Below, one piece after another: positions 36,944 to 49,409 of a DNA stretch of 64,000 bases. This DNA is from Grifola frondosa. Taxonomy: Eukaryota; Basidiomycota; Agaricomycetes; Polyporales; Grifolaceae. Every line of letters begins with the position of its first letter. Within the stretch, counting starts at the first letter, position 1. The translations under genes and the position numbers were made by a program. Location of the stretch: contig LUGG01000004.1 in assembly GCA_001683735.1 (NCBI GenBank), positions 992,001 to 1,056,000 on the forward strand, written 5' to 3'. The notes beneath the pieces are model-generated. The model saw nothing but the letters and a program-made list of their open reading frames with translations. It did not search any database and was not told where the DNA came from.

Positions 36944-39711
36944 ATGGCTATACAAGTCAGGAAGCTTGGGAAGCGCATTATAAACTATCCGGAAGAAAGA
37001 ATACCGGTCATATCCGCCAGGGATTGGGTCAGGAACTTGTACCATGATCCTCTTCAGAATGTGTGTTATTCGGCGGGTTCGATATTCACCCATCCCTATT
37101 GATCTTCGTTCTCGTTCTGTACCCCAGATTATCAGCTACTTGACGAGTCTCTTCCCAATCCTTGGATGGATGCTCCGGTATAGTAAGTTCTCGACTTCCC
37201 CATTAAATGGGAGACGCTCCGTTGACTGATCGACGGCTTCTCAGATCTGGGATGGGCAAGCGGTGATATCATTGCTGGAATTACAGTCGGCATTGTTTTA
37301 GTTCCCCAAAGCATGTCGTATGCTCAGGTAAATTTACTTATGGACCACTTTCTGTTCATCTGATTCTCATTTATACGTAGATTGCGACTCTGCCCCCGGA
37401 GTATGGTCTCTATTCCTCCTTTGTCGGAGTGCTGGTGTATTGTGTAAGTTCTACGATGAATTTGACGTTCTATGACGCTTACTTCTGTCAATCCATAGTT
37501 CTTCGCGACTTCGAAGGATGTCTCCATTGGGCCAGTCGCAGTGATGTCTCTCACGGTCTCACAGATTATCAAGCATGTCAACAACAGTCATCCGAATGTC
37601 TGGGAGGGACCGCAAATCGCTACGACTGTGGCGTTTATCTGCGGATTTATCGTGCTCGGCATCGGATTGCTCCGGCTTGGATGGCTCGTGGAGTTTATCC
37701 CTGCTCCTGCTGTCAGTGGCTTCATGACTGGATCTGCCCTCAACATTGTTTCAGGTCAGATCCGGGACTCATGGGAATTAGCGGATTCGAGTGAGCTTCA
37801 CTTGCGCGATTGTTGCGATTTTCTTCTGACGATCCCTCCACAGCACCCGAGCTGCGACGTACAAAGTTTTCATAGACACTCTCAAGGGCTTGCCAGGGAC
37901 TCAGCTCGATGCTGCCTTTGGTCTTACTGGCTTAGCGTCGCTCTATCTGATTCGAATTGGAGTGATTCTTTGTCCAGAGATACCCTCAAAAGGTGAGTAC
38001 TTTGGCATGATATTTCTTAGTCAAATCCCACAGATTTCTTTTAGCACGCTTTTTCTTTTTCATGTCGGTCTTCAGAAATGCGTTTATCATTGTCGTTTTG
38101 ACCTTCGCATCCTGGTTGTACTGCCGTCACCGAAAAGACTCTCATGGCAAATATCCGATCAAGATTTTGCAGGACGTTCCTCGCGGTTTCAAGCACTTAG
38201 GTCAACCTAACATTGACCCGGACCTCGTCAAGGCGCTTGCAGGAGAGCTTCCAGTCGCTACCATCATTCTTTTCTTGGAGCATATCGCGATCTCCAAATG
38301 TACGCTGCCATTGTCATTGTCCCGGTGTCATACTGACGTCTCTTGGCAGCCTTCGGAAGAGTGAACGGATACAAGATCAATCCCAACCAAGAGCTTATTG
38401 CCATAGGAGTCACAAACACCATCGGCACTCTTTTTGGGGCTTATCCAGCAACGGGCTCGTTCTCGCGTTCTGCTCTACAGTCCAAGTCCGGCGTGCGCTC
38501 TCCGGCCGCAGGACTGTTCAGCGCTGTAGTCGTAATTGTAGCGCTCTACGGGCTCACTCCTGCGTTCTTTTGGATTCCCACCGCTGCATTGTCCGCTGTG
38601 ATCATCCACGCCGTCGCAGATCTCGTCGCTGCGCCCGCTCAGGTGTACTCGTACTGGCGTGTGTCCCCCGTGGAGTTTGTCATCTGGTTCGCCGCAGTCC
38701 TCGTCACGGTATTTGCGACCATTGAAGATGGAATATACACTTCCATCGCCGCGTCGCTTGTGCTACTGCTGGTGCGCGTGGCGCGACCTCGCGGGAACTT
38801 CTTGGGGAAGGTGACCGTCCGCGGAGACTCGACTTCAAGGGAGGTGTTCGTGCCTCTGAAACCGAACGGAAACGTCATGAACCCTCATGTGAAGGTGTAC
38901 CCGCCCTCGCCAGGCGTGCTGGTGTATAGATTCGAAGAGAGTCTCCTCTATCCGAATTCGTCGCTGGCCAATGACGCAATCGTCGACTATGTCAAGGAGA
39001 ACACGAGACGTGGGAAGGACATGAGCAATATCAGGTCTGGCGACAGGCCATGGAATGATCCTGGAGGGAAGAGCGAAGTTGACAACGCCACAAAGCCGTT
39101 GTTGCATGCCGTGGTGCTTGACTTCTCTGCAGTGTACGTGTTCCGCGTATTCAAAGTTCGCCAAGAAGTATTTGCTGACATAAAGCTCGCAGGTCTCACA
39201 TCGACACAACCGGGATCCAGGCGCTGATCGATACGCGCACCGAAGTAGAGAGATGGGCCGATCGCCCTATCGAGGTACGCCAGCCTTGCTTCTCAAAGAT
39301 ACAAAACTCACGATGCTGATCTCATGTCAGTTCCACTTTGCGATGATCCTCTCTCCATGGATCCGCAGGTCCCTGGTCGCGGGCGGATTCGGATCTGGGG
39401 TAGCCTCCTCGAGCCCACATCACGAAGTTGCCCCCGTCACACGCTACCACGACGAGTACATCTCAGACCCTCAGCATTCTTCTGTCGATCCGGAGCAGGT
39501 GCAGGGATACAGGGAAGAGGATCCCGAGGCTATCATAGTAAACGTTGGGTCGAAGTCAGCGAGCTCCCGGCCGTCATCAGATTACACTCATGGGTCGAAG
39601 GTGGACGATGACGCTCCCATCGTACCGTCGGCCACGCCATTCTTCCACTTTGACCTGGCAGCTGCCGTTCGCGCTGCTGAGACTGGGCTAGTATCAAGGG
39701 GCCGTCTTTGA
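36944..39711 (+). CDS. Sulfate permease (SulP/SLC26 family) with STAS domain, copy 1
   Basis: Plasma-membrane sulfate transporter feeding sulfur assimilation. Starts MAIQVRKLGKRIINYPEERI. Membrane core: LTSLFPILGWML, DIIAGITVGIVLVPQSMSYA (SulP signature region), ATLPPEYGLYSSFVGVLVY, FFATSKDVSIGPVAVMSLTV and FICGFIVLGIGLLRLGWLVE. Then IPAPAVSGFMTGSALNIVSG, NPNQELIAIGVTNTIGTLFG, AYPATGSFSRSALQSKSGVR and SAVIIHAVADLVAAP. The C-terminal STAS domain contains LHAVVLDFSAV and HIDTTGIQALIDTRTEV. One C is missing at 37762-37763 (GATCCGGG for GATCCCGGG), which breaks SGQIPGLMG. Copy 2 (41611-44366) lies in opposite orientation and has VPGLLG intact at that place. Confidence 0.9.
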
Positions 39712-40071
39712 AGGGTGTGAGCGTGGTGTAGATTTATCTGTCCTTACATTTTACAGGAAATTGTACTTTAAACTTTAGAAGCATCATGTACAGTCCACTC
39801 TCTATGATGAAGAATTTCCATTGCGTGAGGAATTCCGTGTGTTCTCGTTTGCCATTTGATATACTGTTCAAAGCCGATCCGTTTGAACACTTCAAAGCTG
39901 ACTGATATGAGGCGCCTCAATGACCGCAGCATGATATAAGATTCTCCACAATGGTCCACTGACTACCATATGTTCGAATAAGTAGTTGCAATATTCTTGA
40001 TGATGAGTGCTGCTCAAACTTATCATCTCAACTCATGCCGGTGCTCTGCAACATAACCACATCTAGTATTG
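39712..40071. other. Spacer between convergent genes
   Basis: About 360 bp, AT-rich, between sulfate permease copy 1 and the 3' end of TACO1. No coding signal. Confidence 0.5.
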
Positions 40072-41285
40072 TCACGCATCAAATGTCGTCCATACTCGAA
40101 GCGTATCCTCATCATCGTCCAGAGCCTCCACCAAATTCGCAACACTGGTTTCCGTTTCTTCATCAGGCGGCTCCAACGGCTCCAAAGGCGCGTAAATCAA
40201 CTCGCTGCTTAGCAGCTCGCGGCATAGTCCGGAGTAGTGACAGCTGCGGTCAACGTGCCGAGCGATGTCGGCGGACACATGAACTTGAATGTACTATTTA
40301 GGTGCGGAACGAGAAAATGCTGTGATAGGAAGCGCACCTCTACCTCCACCGACGTGTCCGTGGGCTCTAATTCCTCAAAATCTTCTGCGTCGGCCTCCAG
40401 AGCTGCGTCGATCAGTTTCTCCATCCGGGCATCGAAGTCGTCTCCCTTGTCGAGAGCAACCCTGACACAACCCCTTCGCTGGAACAGGAACTTCACGTCT
40501 GCGAACCGCGCACTGTGGGATGTCCGACTCGATTTGTGAGATCCAGCTGATGTTGTGGTGAAGCTCTTACCCGTGACGCTTCAGGGTGTTCTGCATGGAC
40601 TTGAGCGTCCGGTTGGCGTTATCAGTCAGACATTCTCTTCAAGGACTAAGCGATCAGTTAGTCTGTAGCGCGAAAGAGCAAACTTACATGACGATGCCGA
40701 CAGAGCCCGGGCCCATTGCCTCGTAAGTCAATTGCTGGTCGCCCTTTTCCTTTCCTCCGACAGCCTACGAGATCGTGAGGTACCACAACGCGACAAGTGA
40801 TATGATACCAACCTTTTTGAGTGCGTTCTCGATGTTGTCTTTGGGGATACCAGCAGCCTTGGCCCTCTTGATCACTGCAGCGAGTGCGGTATTCTGCTCT
40901 GGATCTGCATTTCCTCCACCTGAAAGAGACGACATCGCTACACTGGTTCACAAATACTGCGACAGCAAATGGCGTACTTCGCACCGCAAGCATAATATCC
41001 TACAGGCGTGTAAAGCGGTTGTTACTTAGTCGAAGCCACCTGCATGTGATGTAAAGAGACGTACCCGGTTGGTCTTGCTGTATATATGGCCCTTTTTAAG
41101 GTCGTTGGCCCCTTTGCGTTCTTTGATCTTCGACCACTACCAGGCTGATCAGTAACTGGTTCCAAAGAGGCAGGATATGCGAGTACTTTGTTATGTCCGG
41201 AGAGATTTATGTGGGAGGTATAGAATGTGCGTCTGGCAGCTTGTGATTGGACGTGTGAGCGCGAGAGCCGTGTTAAAGAGAGCAT
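40072..41285 (-). CDS. YebC/TACO1-like mitochondrial translational activator
   Basis: Mitochondrial member of the YebC/PmpR family; TACO1 supports COX1 translation. Presequence MLSLTRLSRSHVQSQAARRT is followed by LSGHNK spliced to WSKIKERKGANDLKKG. Then MLAVR with SGGGNADPEQNTALAAVIKR, AKAAGIPKDNIENALKK, VKFLFQRRGCVRVALDKGDD, EADAEDFEELEPTDTSVEVE and FMCPPTSLGTLTAAVT. GHNKWSKI and IKRAKAAGIPKDNI are the family signature. Near 40221 one C is missing (GCCGCGAG for GCCCGCGAG); without it the frame stops early, with it the end reads RELLSSELIYAPLEPLE and on to 40072. The gene sits at the axis of the inverted NYN/sulfate-permease duplication. Confidence 0.85.
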
Positions 41286-41610
41286 GCAGTTAATGTTGCA
41301 CCAGATAGCACTTCAGATACCAGCTGCCGTCAAAGCTCGAAATCAATACAAAATGCTATAAAATGTCCTGAACACAGAAAATGTTGTCCGGAAGGCGCCG
41401 GCCGATCTCCGGCGTCCGTCCGCCAAGCAGCTCGTCGAGATTGTAGATTCCCGGAAAGCATCCTCGCGGAGATGATCGTAATAATATTCGAATTACGCTC
41501 AAATACAACATCCATGGTATATATTACAATCTTATCATAACACTCGTCCCAGCAAACAAAGCAATATAATATTCAACGTCCACATAAACCAAGCCGCCAT
41601 CAGCACGGTG
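41286..41610. other. Intergenic region upstream of TACO1
   Basis: About 325 bp between the TACO1 start and the 3' end of sulfate permease copy 2. No coding signal or clear motif. Confidence 0.5.
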
Positions 41611-44366
41611 TTATGATTCTGATACAGGCACCTTTGCCATGCTCGAGGACCGCGACGCCTCTCGCGAGAGTCCGCTCTCCGCAGCCCGCACGGCCGACAC
41701 CAGGTCAAAGTGGAAGAACGGCGTGTTTTCTGGGACAATCGGCGCAGCCTCGCCCGGGATCGTCTCTTGGATATCGATGTCGGCAGTCTCCAGGTCCCCG
41801 AATTTGTCATCGTCAGTATGCTCGAGCCGCCCGCCGCGATATGGGACGACCGGGGCGATCTCCATCGGAACATCCGACGCAGGCGTGCCCATGCCGAACC
41901 CTCCTGCAATGAGAGCACGTCGTATCCAGGGAGAAAGGATAGTAGCGAAGTGGAACTGCAACCCTCGCGTTAGCAAAAAGGCACAGGGACAAGCCTAGTT
42001 TTTTCTTGCTCACCTCAACAGACTTATCTGCCCATTTCTCGACTTCATTCCTTGTGTCTATCAGTGACTGCACGGCAGTTGTATCTATGTGAGAGCTATC
42101 GACGAACTATACATCAGCATCTGATCGCACATAGAAAATCGCATAACGTACATTCCGGAGAAATCTAGGACAATAGCGTGCAAGACTGGCTTTTGCAAGT
42201 TCTCCGCATTCTCGTCCTGGCCCGGCTTAGGTCCAGGATCGTTCCACGGGCGATCGCTCATCTTGATAAGGCTCATATCCTTTCCTCTCCGCATCCTCGC
42301 CTTCACATGGTCCACGATCGCAGAGTTCAGTAGCGACGAGTTCGGGTAGAGCGCACTCTCCTCATGACGGTACACGATGACTCCCGGGGAAGGCGGGTCG
42401 ACCTTCAAAGATGATTTCAGGACGCCCACTCTATCCTTGAGCGGCACGAACACGTGGCGCGCTTCGGCGTCGCTTTTGCCCGAGCGCAGCGTCAATTTTC
42501 CGAGGAAATAGCCGCGCGGACGGGCGATGCGGATGAGTAGAAGCGCCGCGGAGGCAGCGATGGAGGTGTAGATGCCGTTCTCGATGGTCGAGAAGACGGT
42601 GACGAGCACAGCTGCACACCAGATGACGAACTCGATCGGGGACACGCGCCAGTAGGAGTACACCTGCGACGGCGAGGCGATGAGGTCGGCGACGGCATGA
42701 ATGATGACGGCGGAAAGGCCGGCGGTGGGGATCCAAAAGAAGGCAGGGGTAAGGCCGTACAACGCGACGATGACGATGATCGAGGAAAGAATGCCAGCAG
42801 CGGGAGTGCGCACACCCGACTTGGACTTGAGCGCGGAGCGGGAGAACGATCCGGTTGCGGGGTACGCGCCGAACACTGTACCAATTGTATTTGTGACGCC
42901 GATAGCAATCAACTCTTGGTTGGGGTTGATCTTATACCCGTTGACACGACCGAACGCTGTGAAAAGTCAGCGCCTGTAGATAGCGGATATTATAGCCCGT
43001 AACTCACACTTCGAGATGGCAATGTGTTCGAGCAAAAGAATGATGGTGGCGACAGGGAGCTCTCCGGCGAGGGCACTGACCAATTTCGGATCGATAAGGG
43101 GGGGACCTACGTGGTGGAACCCGCGAGGAACGGTCTGGAGAATTTTAATCGGATACTTCCCTGACTTGCTGACGCGATGCCGGCAGTACAGCCAGGATGC
43201 GATGGTAAGTACGACGAGCACAAACGCATTCCTGAAGACGGATATGAAGAAGAAGAGACGCTCTGAAAGAATATCAGTTGACTGTAGCCGAAGACAGCTA
43301 GCAGGAAACTCACGTCTTCTGGGATACTTCCGGCCGAGATAGTCGCACATCATCCGGACGAAGTACAGGAAGAACAACCCCACGATCCCAAACGCGGCAT
43401 CCAGCTTGGTCACCGGAAGGAATTTGAGAGTATTGATGATGACACTGTAAGTTGCTGCACGAGTACTGTAATAATTGCGTCAACAAGACGGAGTTGTTGG
43501 GCATGGAATAAAATACTTACTCAAAACCGGTTTCGCCCAACAAGCCAGGGACCTGGCCAGACAAAATGTTGAGGGCAGAGCCAGTCATGAATCCGCTGAC
43601 CGCTGGTGCTGGAATGAACTCGACGATCCACCCTAGGCGTAAGAGGCCGATGCCGAGGACGATGAAACCACAAATGAATGCAACGGTGGTGGCGATCTGC
43701 TGTGGTGGCCACTCATTGGGATGCGCCTGATCAACATGTTTGATGATCTGGGAGACAGTGAGGGACATGACCGCGACGGGACCGATGGCCACATCCTTGG
43801 ACGTTGCAAAGAGCTATGGAACGATGAGCCCCATGGGACGCGTTGGGAAATTGTGGACATACATACACAGTATATCAAGGTTCCAACGAAGGCAGAGTAT
43901 AGACCGTATTGGGCCGGAAGCGTCGCGATCTATTCAGGATCGAGAAGATGAGAATTGAATTTGGCCATAAGAGGTCACAAGACGAACCAGCGCGTAAGAC
44001 ATGCTTTGCGGCACGACGACGATTCCGACGGTGAAACCAGCGATTACATCACCGTACAACCACCCAAGATCTTAAGAATGACTCAACGAACTGTAGTGGA
44101 TAGAAAAGCCAAGTGCACTCACTGTATCTGGTAATCCAACCGAAGATGGGGAACATGCTCACGAAATAGTGCAATACCTATAGAACGAAGAATGAGCACG
44201 AAAAAAAAGGAGAGTAGAAAAGACGCACATCGCGCTTGGGATCGCTGGATAGACCGCGAAACCAGTCTGCTACTGAGACGACGGGAACATTTTCTTCAGG
44301 GTAACCGATGATACGCCTGCCTATGTTCTTGGCCTTGATGGCCACTGCAGAGAAGGGAGAAGACAT
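41611..44366 (-). CDS. Sulfate permease (SulP/SLC26 family) with STAS domain, copy 2
   Basis: Closely similar paralogue of copy 1, on the opposite strand. Starts MSSPFSAVAIKAKNIGRRII, then NVPVVSVADWFRGLSSDPK. Core: FATSKDVAIGPVAVMSLTV-like segment, FIPAPAVSGFMTGSALNIL, VPGLLGETGF, TKLDAAFGIVGLFFLYFVR, SVFRNAFVLVVLTIASWLYC and ELPVATIILLLEHIAISK. Then NPNQELIAIGVTNTIGTVFG, AYPATGSFSRSALKSKSGVR and GLTPAFFWIPTAGLSAVIIH. The STAS part has LHAIVLDFSG and a C-terminal PENTPFFHFDLVSAVRAAES like that of copy 1. No frame break was found. A palindromic CTCACGTGAG lies about 400 bp upstream. Confidence 0.9.
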
Positions 44367-44771
44367 GTCCGGGGAAGGAAGTGAGGACAGGTGCCTTGCT
44401 AAATAACAGAAGATGCAGCAGCTCGAGCTGGAACGGCCAGGAACGAGATAAATCGGATAGATAGGTCGTAATGACTCTTCTGGGATATTTTTTCACACTG
44501 CGAATGCTAGTGACCTAGGTTCTTGACAGTTGGAACGAACTCTAGATGATGCCGGAATCTTCTATCGTAGCGCGAGCGAGCGTTGATGGGGCGGTCGGCG
44601 AGGCGCAGAAAGCGAATGGAGGTGGTCGGAAGGACGAGGAAAGACATATTTTCATGGCTGAACTTATGGCTGGTCGCTGCTGGGCGGTGTTCATGTTGTT
44701 GGAAAAACCGTCTGCGCAGAGCACGTCATTCGTCGCGGGCTTGACGCCACCCGACCTCCTTCTTGCGTTTT

Positions 44772-44781
44772 CTCACGTGAG
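44772..44781. promoter_or_regulatory. CTCACGTGAG palindrome upstream of sulfate permease copy 2
   Basis: A 10-bp perfect palindrome with a TCACGTGA core, the site used by yeast Cbf1/Met28/Met4 at sulfur genes. It is about 400 bp upstream of the permease start. A link to sulfur control is inferred from the yeast precedent. Confidence 0.45.
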
Positions 44782-47713
44782 CGATCGCGTTCCCCGACGC
44801 GTCGCCCGCGCCCGACGCCATTAATGCGAGTCGTGCGACCAAGTCCATGGTAACCGAGCCCCTTAAGCCATTTATCCCGTGTCACCACCGTCCCCGCAAT
44901 TTATCCCAGGTTCTCACATTTTAGAATGGCCACACCGTCGCGGACTCTTACCATCACCGTTGCAGTGTTGCCACAATTAGCTCGAGCTCGAGCTCAACAG
45001 CACCAATGGCGAATTGTCAGAACATGAGCTACAGATGTACCTGAATCATGAGCATACGAAAGGTACCAGTGGTGGCTTGTCTCACTTCAATTATAGCGCT
45101 CAGCTCAACGGTCCCTTGGAGTAGATGTTCTCCGCTAACATTAACTCAGTACTCGGCGTTTCCCTGCATGGTGAAATGTGCTCATATATTTTGTGGATAT
45201 TAGGGATAGCTGGTTCACCACCCCTAGACCAATCTAGGTTCAGTGCCCTTGTCCACATGCACACAGTTCGTATGCTGCCAGCTCTGGTATATCAATGACT
45301 GTCACATACATGGTATGTCGTGTTGTTCTATGGGAGCTTAGAGTCGTCGAATTTTCTGTGCTAACATTAAATGGTTAGTTCCATCCGTGCCTTCCAGATA
45401 ACCGGGCGCTGGATCACTCCGCAGCGCAGCCTCCGTACGACAGCGTGGCCCCCTCACTACGGAACCGCTACTCCAGCTCACGGAGGGCCGTTTGAGCAAA
45501 TCTCGCCGTAACGCACGCCATCATCATCGGCTGCTTAACTCGAGGTTTACTGAAGGAGGAGCCTGGTGCCACATCTCGTAGCAGGGTAGGTCGGGTAGCA
45601 TCTCTCAGAATACAGTGTGGTACATGCAAGACTTGTCAAACAAGGTCTGGCCTTAGCGTTGTTTGGTACGTCGCACTCGCACGACTCGGAAGTCCTTTTA
45701 CTGTGATTTTTCTCTTGGCGAGCCCGCGGTTCACTGACAGCCAACAAAACGTTCAGGCAACATTTTGCACAGGATCATCATAGAAGGCAAATTACTACCC
45801 CATGGGCAGATTAGGTTCGCAGTTGTACTGCATAGTTCGTTAGGGTGCCTCCTCCTCTGTCTCTAACCATATCAGTCGCCCAAAACTCTTATGCAGAGTC
45901 GCCTCCAGCCCCTCAAACAAGCTCGAAGAAGTCCCCAAATTATCCACAGTGGTGCAAATCAAACGAGTTGCGAAACGTAGAGCCGCTCAAGTGCAAATTT
46001 GGATCCGATACAAGCTTCGCGCGAAACATCCCCGAGTCTCCCTGTTGGTTAACTCACTTCCGTTCGCAAACAACGGAATCACAATTGGTTTCCATACTTC
46101 TGGTCCGCTATCCCCTGGTTAGGCCGTTACGTCCATGTTCGTTTCTCAAACCCATCATTGCATTCCTTTCGGGACGCAGAACAATTGCGATGATGGACCA
46201 CCCAACTTTGTTCGTGCCCGAGGATAAGTAGGTTATTCATAGATCTCGATGATGTTGGTTACAAACGAGCAATGACTGCTGCGGTATGTTTTTGCTTGCC
46301 ACTCACTATCTGGAAAGCTGACAGTGTCTCAGAACATCCCATACAATACAAACAGTTCGACGCGGGACCGCGTGCAATCGTTCAAGCCAAATAATGCGTT
46401 CAATTGACGGAAGCCACATTAAATCAGAATATTCTTGCAGGGGTTGCTGACAGTCTCACCTGCGGTCCTATAGCAGAGTGGTATACCTTGCGTTCGATGA
46501 CGGGTGAGAGGCTATCATGCGAGACGTCCTCAAAATCTAGGCAGTTATGATCGCCTTCAGCTGGTCTTCCAAAGTTTCCGAGAACTTTGTCAGAACACAA
46601 TATAAATCATAGAGAAGATGCCCGGCGTGCTACTGGGCAAACAATGAACTGCCTTGTCCTGCCACTGAACGGATTTCTGGCCATAGAGACGGTTTTCCGG
46701 ACGGACCACTTTCTCACAGATTCGAATTCTCTATGTAGGACACCCATTCTACATTCCGTGACCGCCTACTATTTTCCCTGGAACAGTTCTCCGCCAAAAT
46801 CCGTCCACCGGATCAGGTAAATATCGTATTGATCCCATTGCCAGCCGTCGCTGAAGGTGTTCCAATTGCCTCACGATGTGCATTTATAGGGCCTGACGCG
46901 CTGTCCTTTTCGCTTGCTGCCGTCGGGGCCAGCGCATCGGTGTATCCGTTGATTGTAAGGTATTGCGGCTCCTGTTACTTCGGTTGTGCACCAAGGTCAT
47001 CCTCCTCGGGAGTATCAGCAGTCCACACGCCATCAGTGTATGTCGGCATTGCGTCATGAAATGTACTTCACGGAGGTGTTCCAAGCCAATCTCCACCGGG
47101 GCAGACAAATGCAGTCGAAGGCATTTTTGAAATCAACTGTCTCGAGTACATCAGGTCATGCGAAGCTGGAGCGACGGCTCTGCGCTCATATCCTAGCTTC
47201 TGATGATTATCCGCGACGAGTACGATCGTCACTGCTCAAGGTGTTCATTTCCGCCATCCACCTCTCGGACGACAAAAGATTGAGCGCTGAGCGTTACAAG
47301 GCGGATGTGGAGGAAGAACACTCGAAGAGCGGAGACCGAGTGGAAATACATGCCGGCAGAGCACACACGGCTAGTATCAAAACTGTTATTTATTGCGAAA
47401 TACTATAATCAGTGAACATAGATAGCTTCCAGTAGATGACCGCGGTCTGACTGTTATGGAAAGCAGATCGAAGAAGCTGAACATTAACAGCAGCCGATTC
47501 GCCGGAACCCTAGTAGCAGATCACTTTTAATTATGTGCGGTCCGTTATGAATGGCAAGTGGTTTAAGAATTGGTTAAAATGAAAATGAAGAACACAGATG
47601 TAGCTGGTTCATGAAACGAATGATTTTTCCTCGCACCGGTGGCCAGTGGTTCGGTCCATTTTCTTCGCTCTAAAATGAGTCCGCGAGTGTTCCGCTGAGG
47701 TGGCGTGCACGGG

Positions 47714-47719
47714 CACGTG
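47714..47719. promoter_or_regulatory. CACGTG box upstream of STRAP-like gene
   Basis: CACGTG about 140 bp upstream of the start codon at 47858. Positional inference only. Confidence 0.4.
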
Positions 47720-47857
47720 GCAGCGTGCAGGTACTGATGCGCCTTTGACTCCGAATCTTTCAAATCCCCGTCTGCCCTTCATCTTCTTCCAGAGCGCAGT
47801 GCGCCTGTATCACGACCACTATCATACCCCTAGCACACGACTTCTCCTGGACGATTT

Positions 47858-49084
47858 ATGGCAGTTCCCCACAAAGCAGTCCCCCTCGTAGCTCCCGGTC
47901 ACACGCGCCCTGTCACCCACCTTTCTTTCTCCGCACTTCAAGATGACGGGACATACGTGTTAATTTCGAGCTGCAAGGATGGCAATCCGATGCTACGGGA
48001 ATGGACCGGTGACTGGATTGGCACTTTTATCGGACATAAGGGGGCTGTATGGAGTAGCAAACTTTCTCCGGATACTTCGCGGGCGGCATCCGGAAGTGCA
48101 GACTTCACAGCGTACGTTCAATTCATCTCTCTCGGATCGACGTCTTCTAGGTGCACGATCTGATGCTTGCTGTCTCTTCGACTCGTTCAGCAAGGTATGG
48201 GACACGTACACTGGCGACTGCCTGCACTCGTTTCCGCACAATCATATCGTCAGGAGCGTAGCAATCTCGCCGTCCTGTTCTCATCTCCTCACCGGGGGCC
48301 AAGAGAAGAAAGTGAGGATGTTCGATCTCGGTCGTCCGGATGCCGAGCCAGATTTTCTGTGCGATAACGCTGGCGGATTGTCACACGATGGCACCGTCAA
48401 GAGCGTAGTATGGGTCGGAGATCACACGGGCGTGACAGCAGGAGAGGACGGTATGATCAAGTGCGTCTGTGTAACATGTGAAGATGCATCTTTCTGAGGA
48501 TATATCACTTGCCAGATGGTGGGACCTCCGGACACGAAACCTGACCACAAGCCTCACGTTCCCTGGACCAATTACATCCATGGAGCTCTCACCCCAAACG
48601 AATCGGCTTGTGGTCACTTCCGGAAAAACAGTTTCCTTCATTCCCGCTTTGCTGAATGGAAGTCAGACGCATAGCTTGACGCTGTCGTATGCGCCGTCGT
48701 CTGCTTCCATTCACCCAATACTTCAAGACCGATTCATCACAGGGAGCTTGGGCGACGAATGGGTGAGGATTCACGACGTGACGGGAGAGGAGAGGGAGAT
48801 TTTGAAGGGTCATCACGGGCCTGTGCATTGTGTCGAGTACAGTCCAGATGGGGAAATGTTTGCCAGCGGGAGCGGTGAGTGCACTCTTTTCCCGGTATGC
48901 ATAAACCCTGACCATCGGTGATTCTTCGTCATGTGTCTTTAGAGGATGGTGAGTTATTCGAGTTCAGTATATCTAATCAGTGTTCTCATGAACTGTTGCA
49001 CATTCAGGTACAATTCGTCTGTGGCAAACGACACCGGGGAAGAGCTACGGGCTCTGGCAAGGCACGCAGGCTAATGGCGGTTGA
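47858..49084 (+). CDS. STRAP/unrip-like WD40-repeat protein
   Basis: WD40 propeller of about 330 residues, closest to the serine-threonine kinase receptor-associated protein (STRAP) family, which acts in SMN-type RNP assembly and signalling. Start MAVPHKAVPLVAPGHTRPVT. Blades: VLISSCKDGNPMLREWTGDW; GAVWSSKLSPDTSRAASGSA with ADFTAKVWD; VRSVAISPSCSHLLTGGQEK; VKSVVWVGDHTGVTAGEDGM joined to IKWWDLRT; ITSMELSPQTNRLVVTSG; FITGSLGDEWVRIHD; and VHCVEYSPDGEMFASGS joined to EDGTIRLWQTTPG. The last blade needs a 6-nt micro-exon at 48943-48948 (AGGATG). The frame is intact and ends NGG at 49084. Confidence 0.9.
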
Positions 49085-49409
49085 TAATCTACGCTAATGA
49101 AGTACCTTAATCCACAACATTCTTCAGCCTTCCGTTAGCCAATGCTGTCTAGACCTCTTCGTTCTTCGCGCCATGCGGCTTGGCTCAGGTTCATTCTAGC
49201 ACCATTGTCTGTACTAAGTCTGCTGTCGTGCATCACCCGCTGTCATGATCATGATATATATTGACCTCCGGTTACTACACCGGAGTTCCCCTCTATCTTC
49301 GCTCGAGGCAAACATGGCCACGGTATTGTCGCCCATCGTGCTTGCGTGAATCTTTAGTCTAGTACCGACTTTTCTGTGGTGTGGTTCAGCAACGTTGGTG
49401 AAATATTCT
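49085..49409. other. Spacer between convergent genes
   Basis: About 325 bp between the STRAP-like gene and the 3' end of NYN copy 2. No coding signal. Confidence 0.5.

Larger units (their letters stand above)
44367..47857. other. Gene-poor region of about 3.5 kb
   Basis: Lies between sulfate permease copy 2 (minus) and the STRAP-like gene (plus). Open frames at 45845-46231, 46829-47059 and 46986-47408 are short, lack ATG context or splice partners, and match nothing I recognise. It holds CACGTG boxes at 44774-44779 and 47714-47719 and a tRNA-like 5' end at about 46464. No transposon ends or long repeats were seen by eye. Confidence 0.45.

Noticed and set aside
46464..46497. tRNA-Gln-like start (GGTCCTATAGCAGAGTGG) with a nearby GTTCGA
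   Set aside because: The A-box-like and B-box-like words are only about 10 nt apart, too close for a tRNA, and no acceptor or anticodon stem can be drawn. At most a degenerate fragment; may be chance.
45845..47408. Several plus-strand open frames between SulP copy 2 and STRAP
   Set aside because: The first begins with GTG, the others lack splice partners and similarity; composition looks non-coding.
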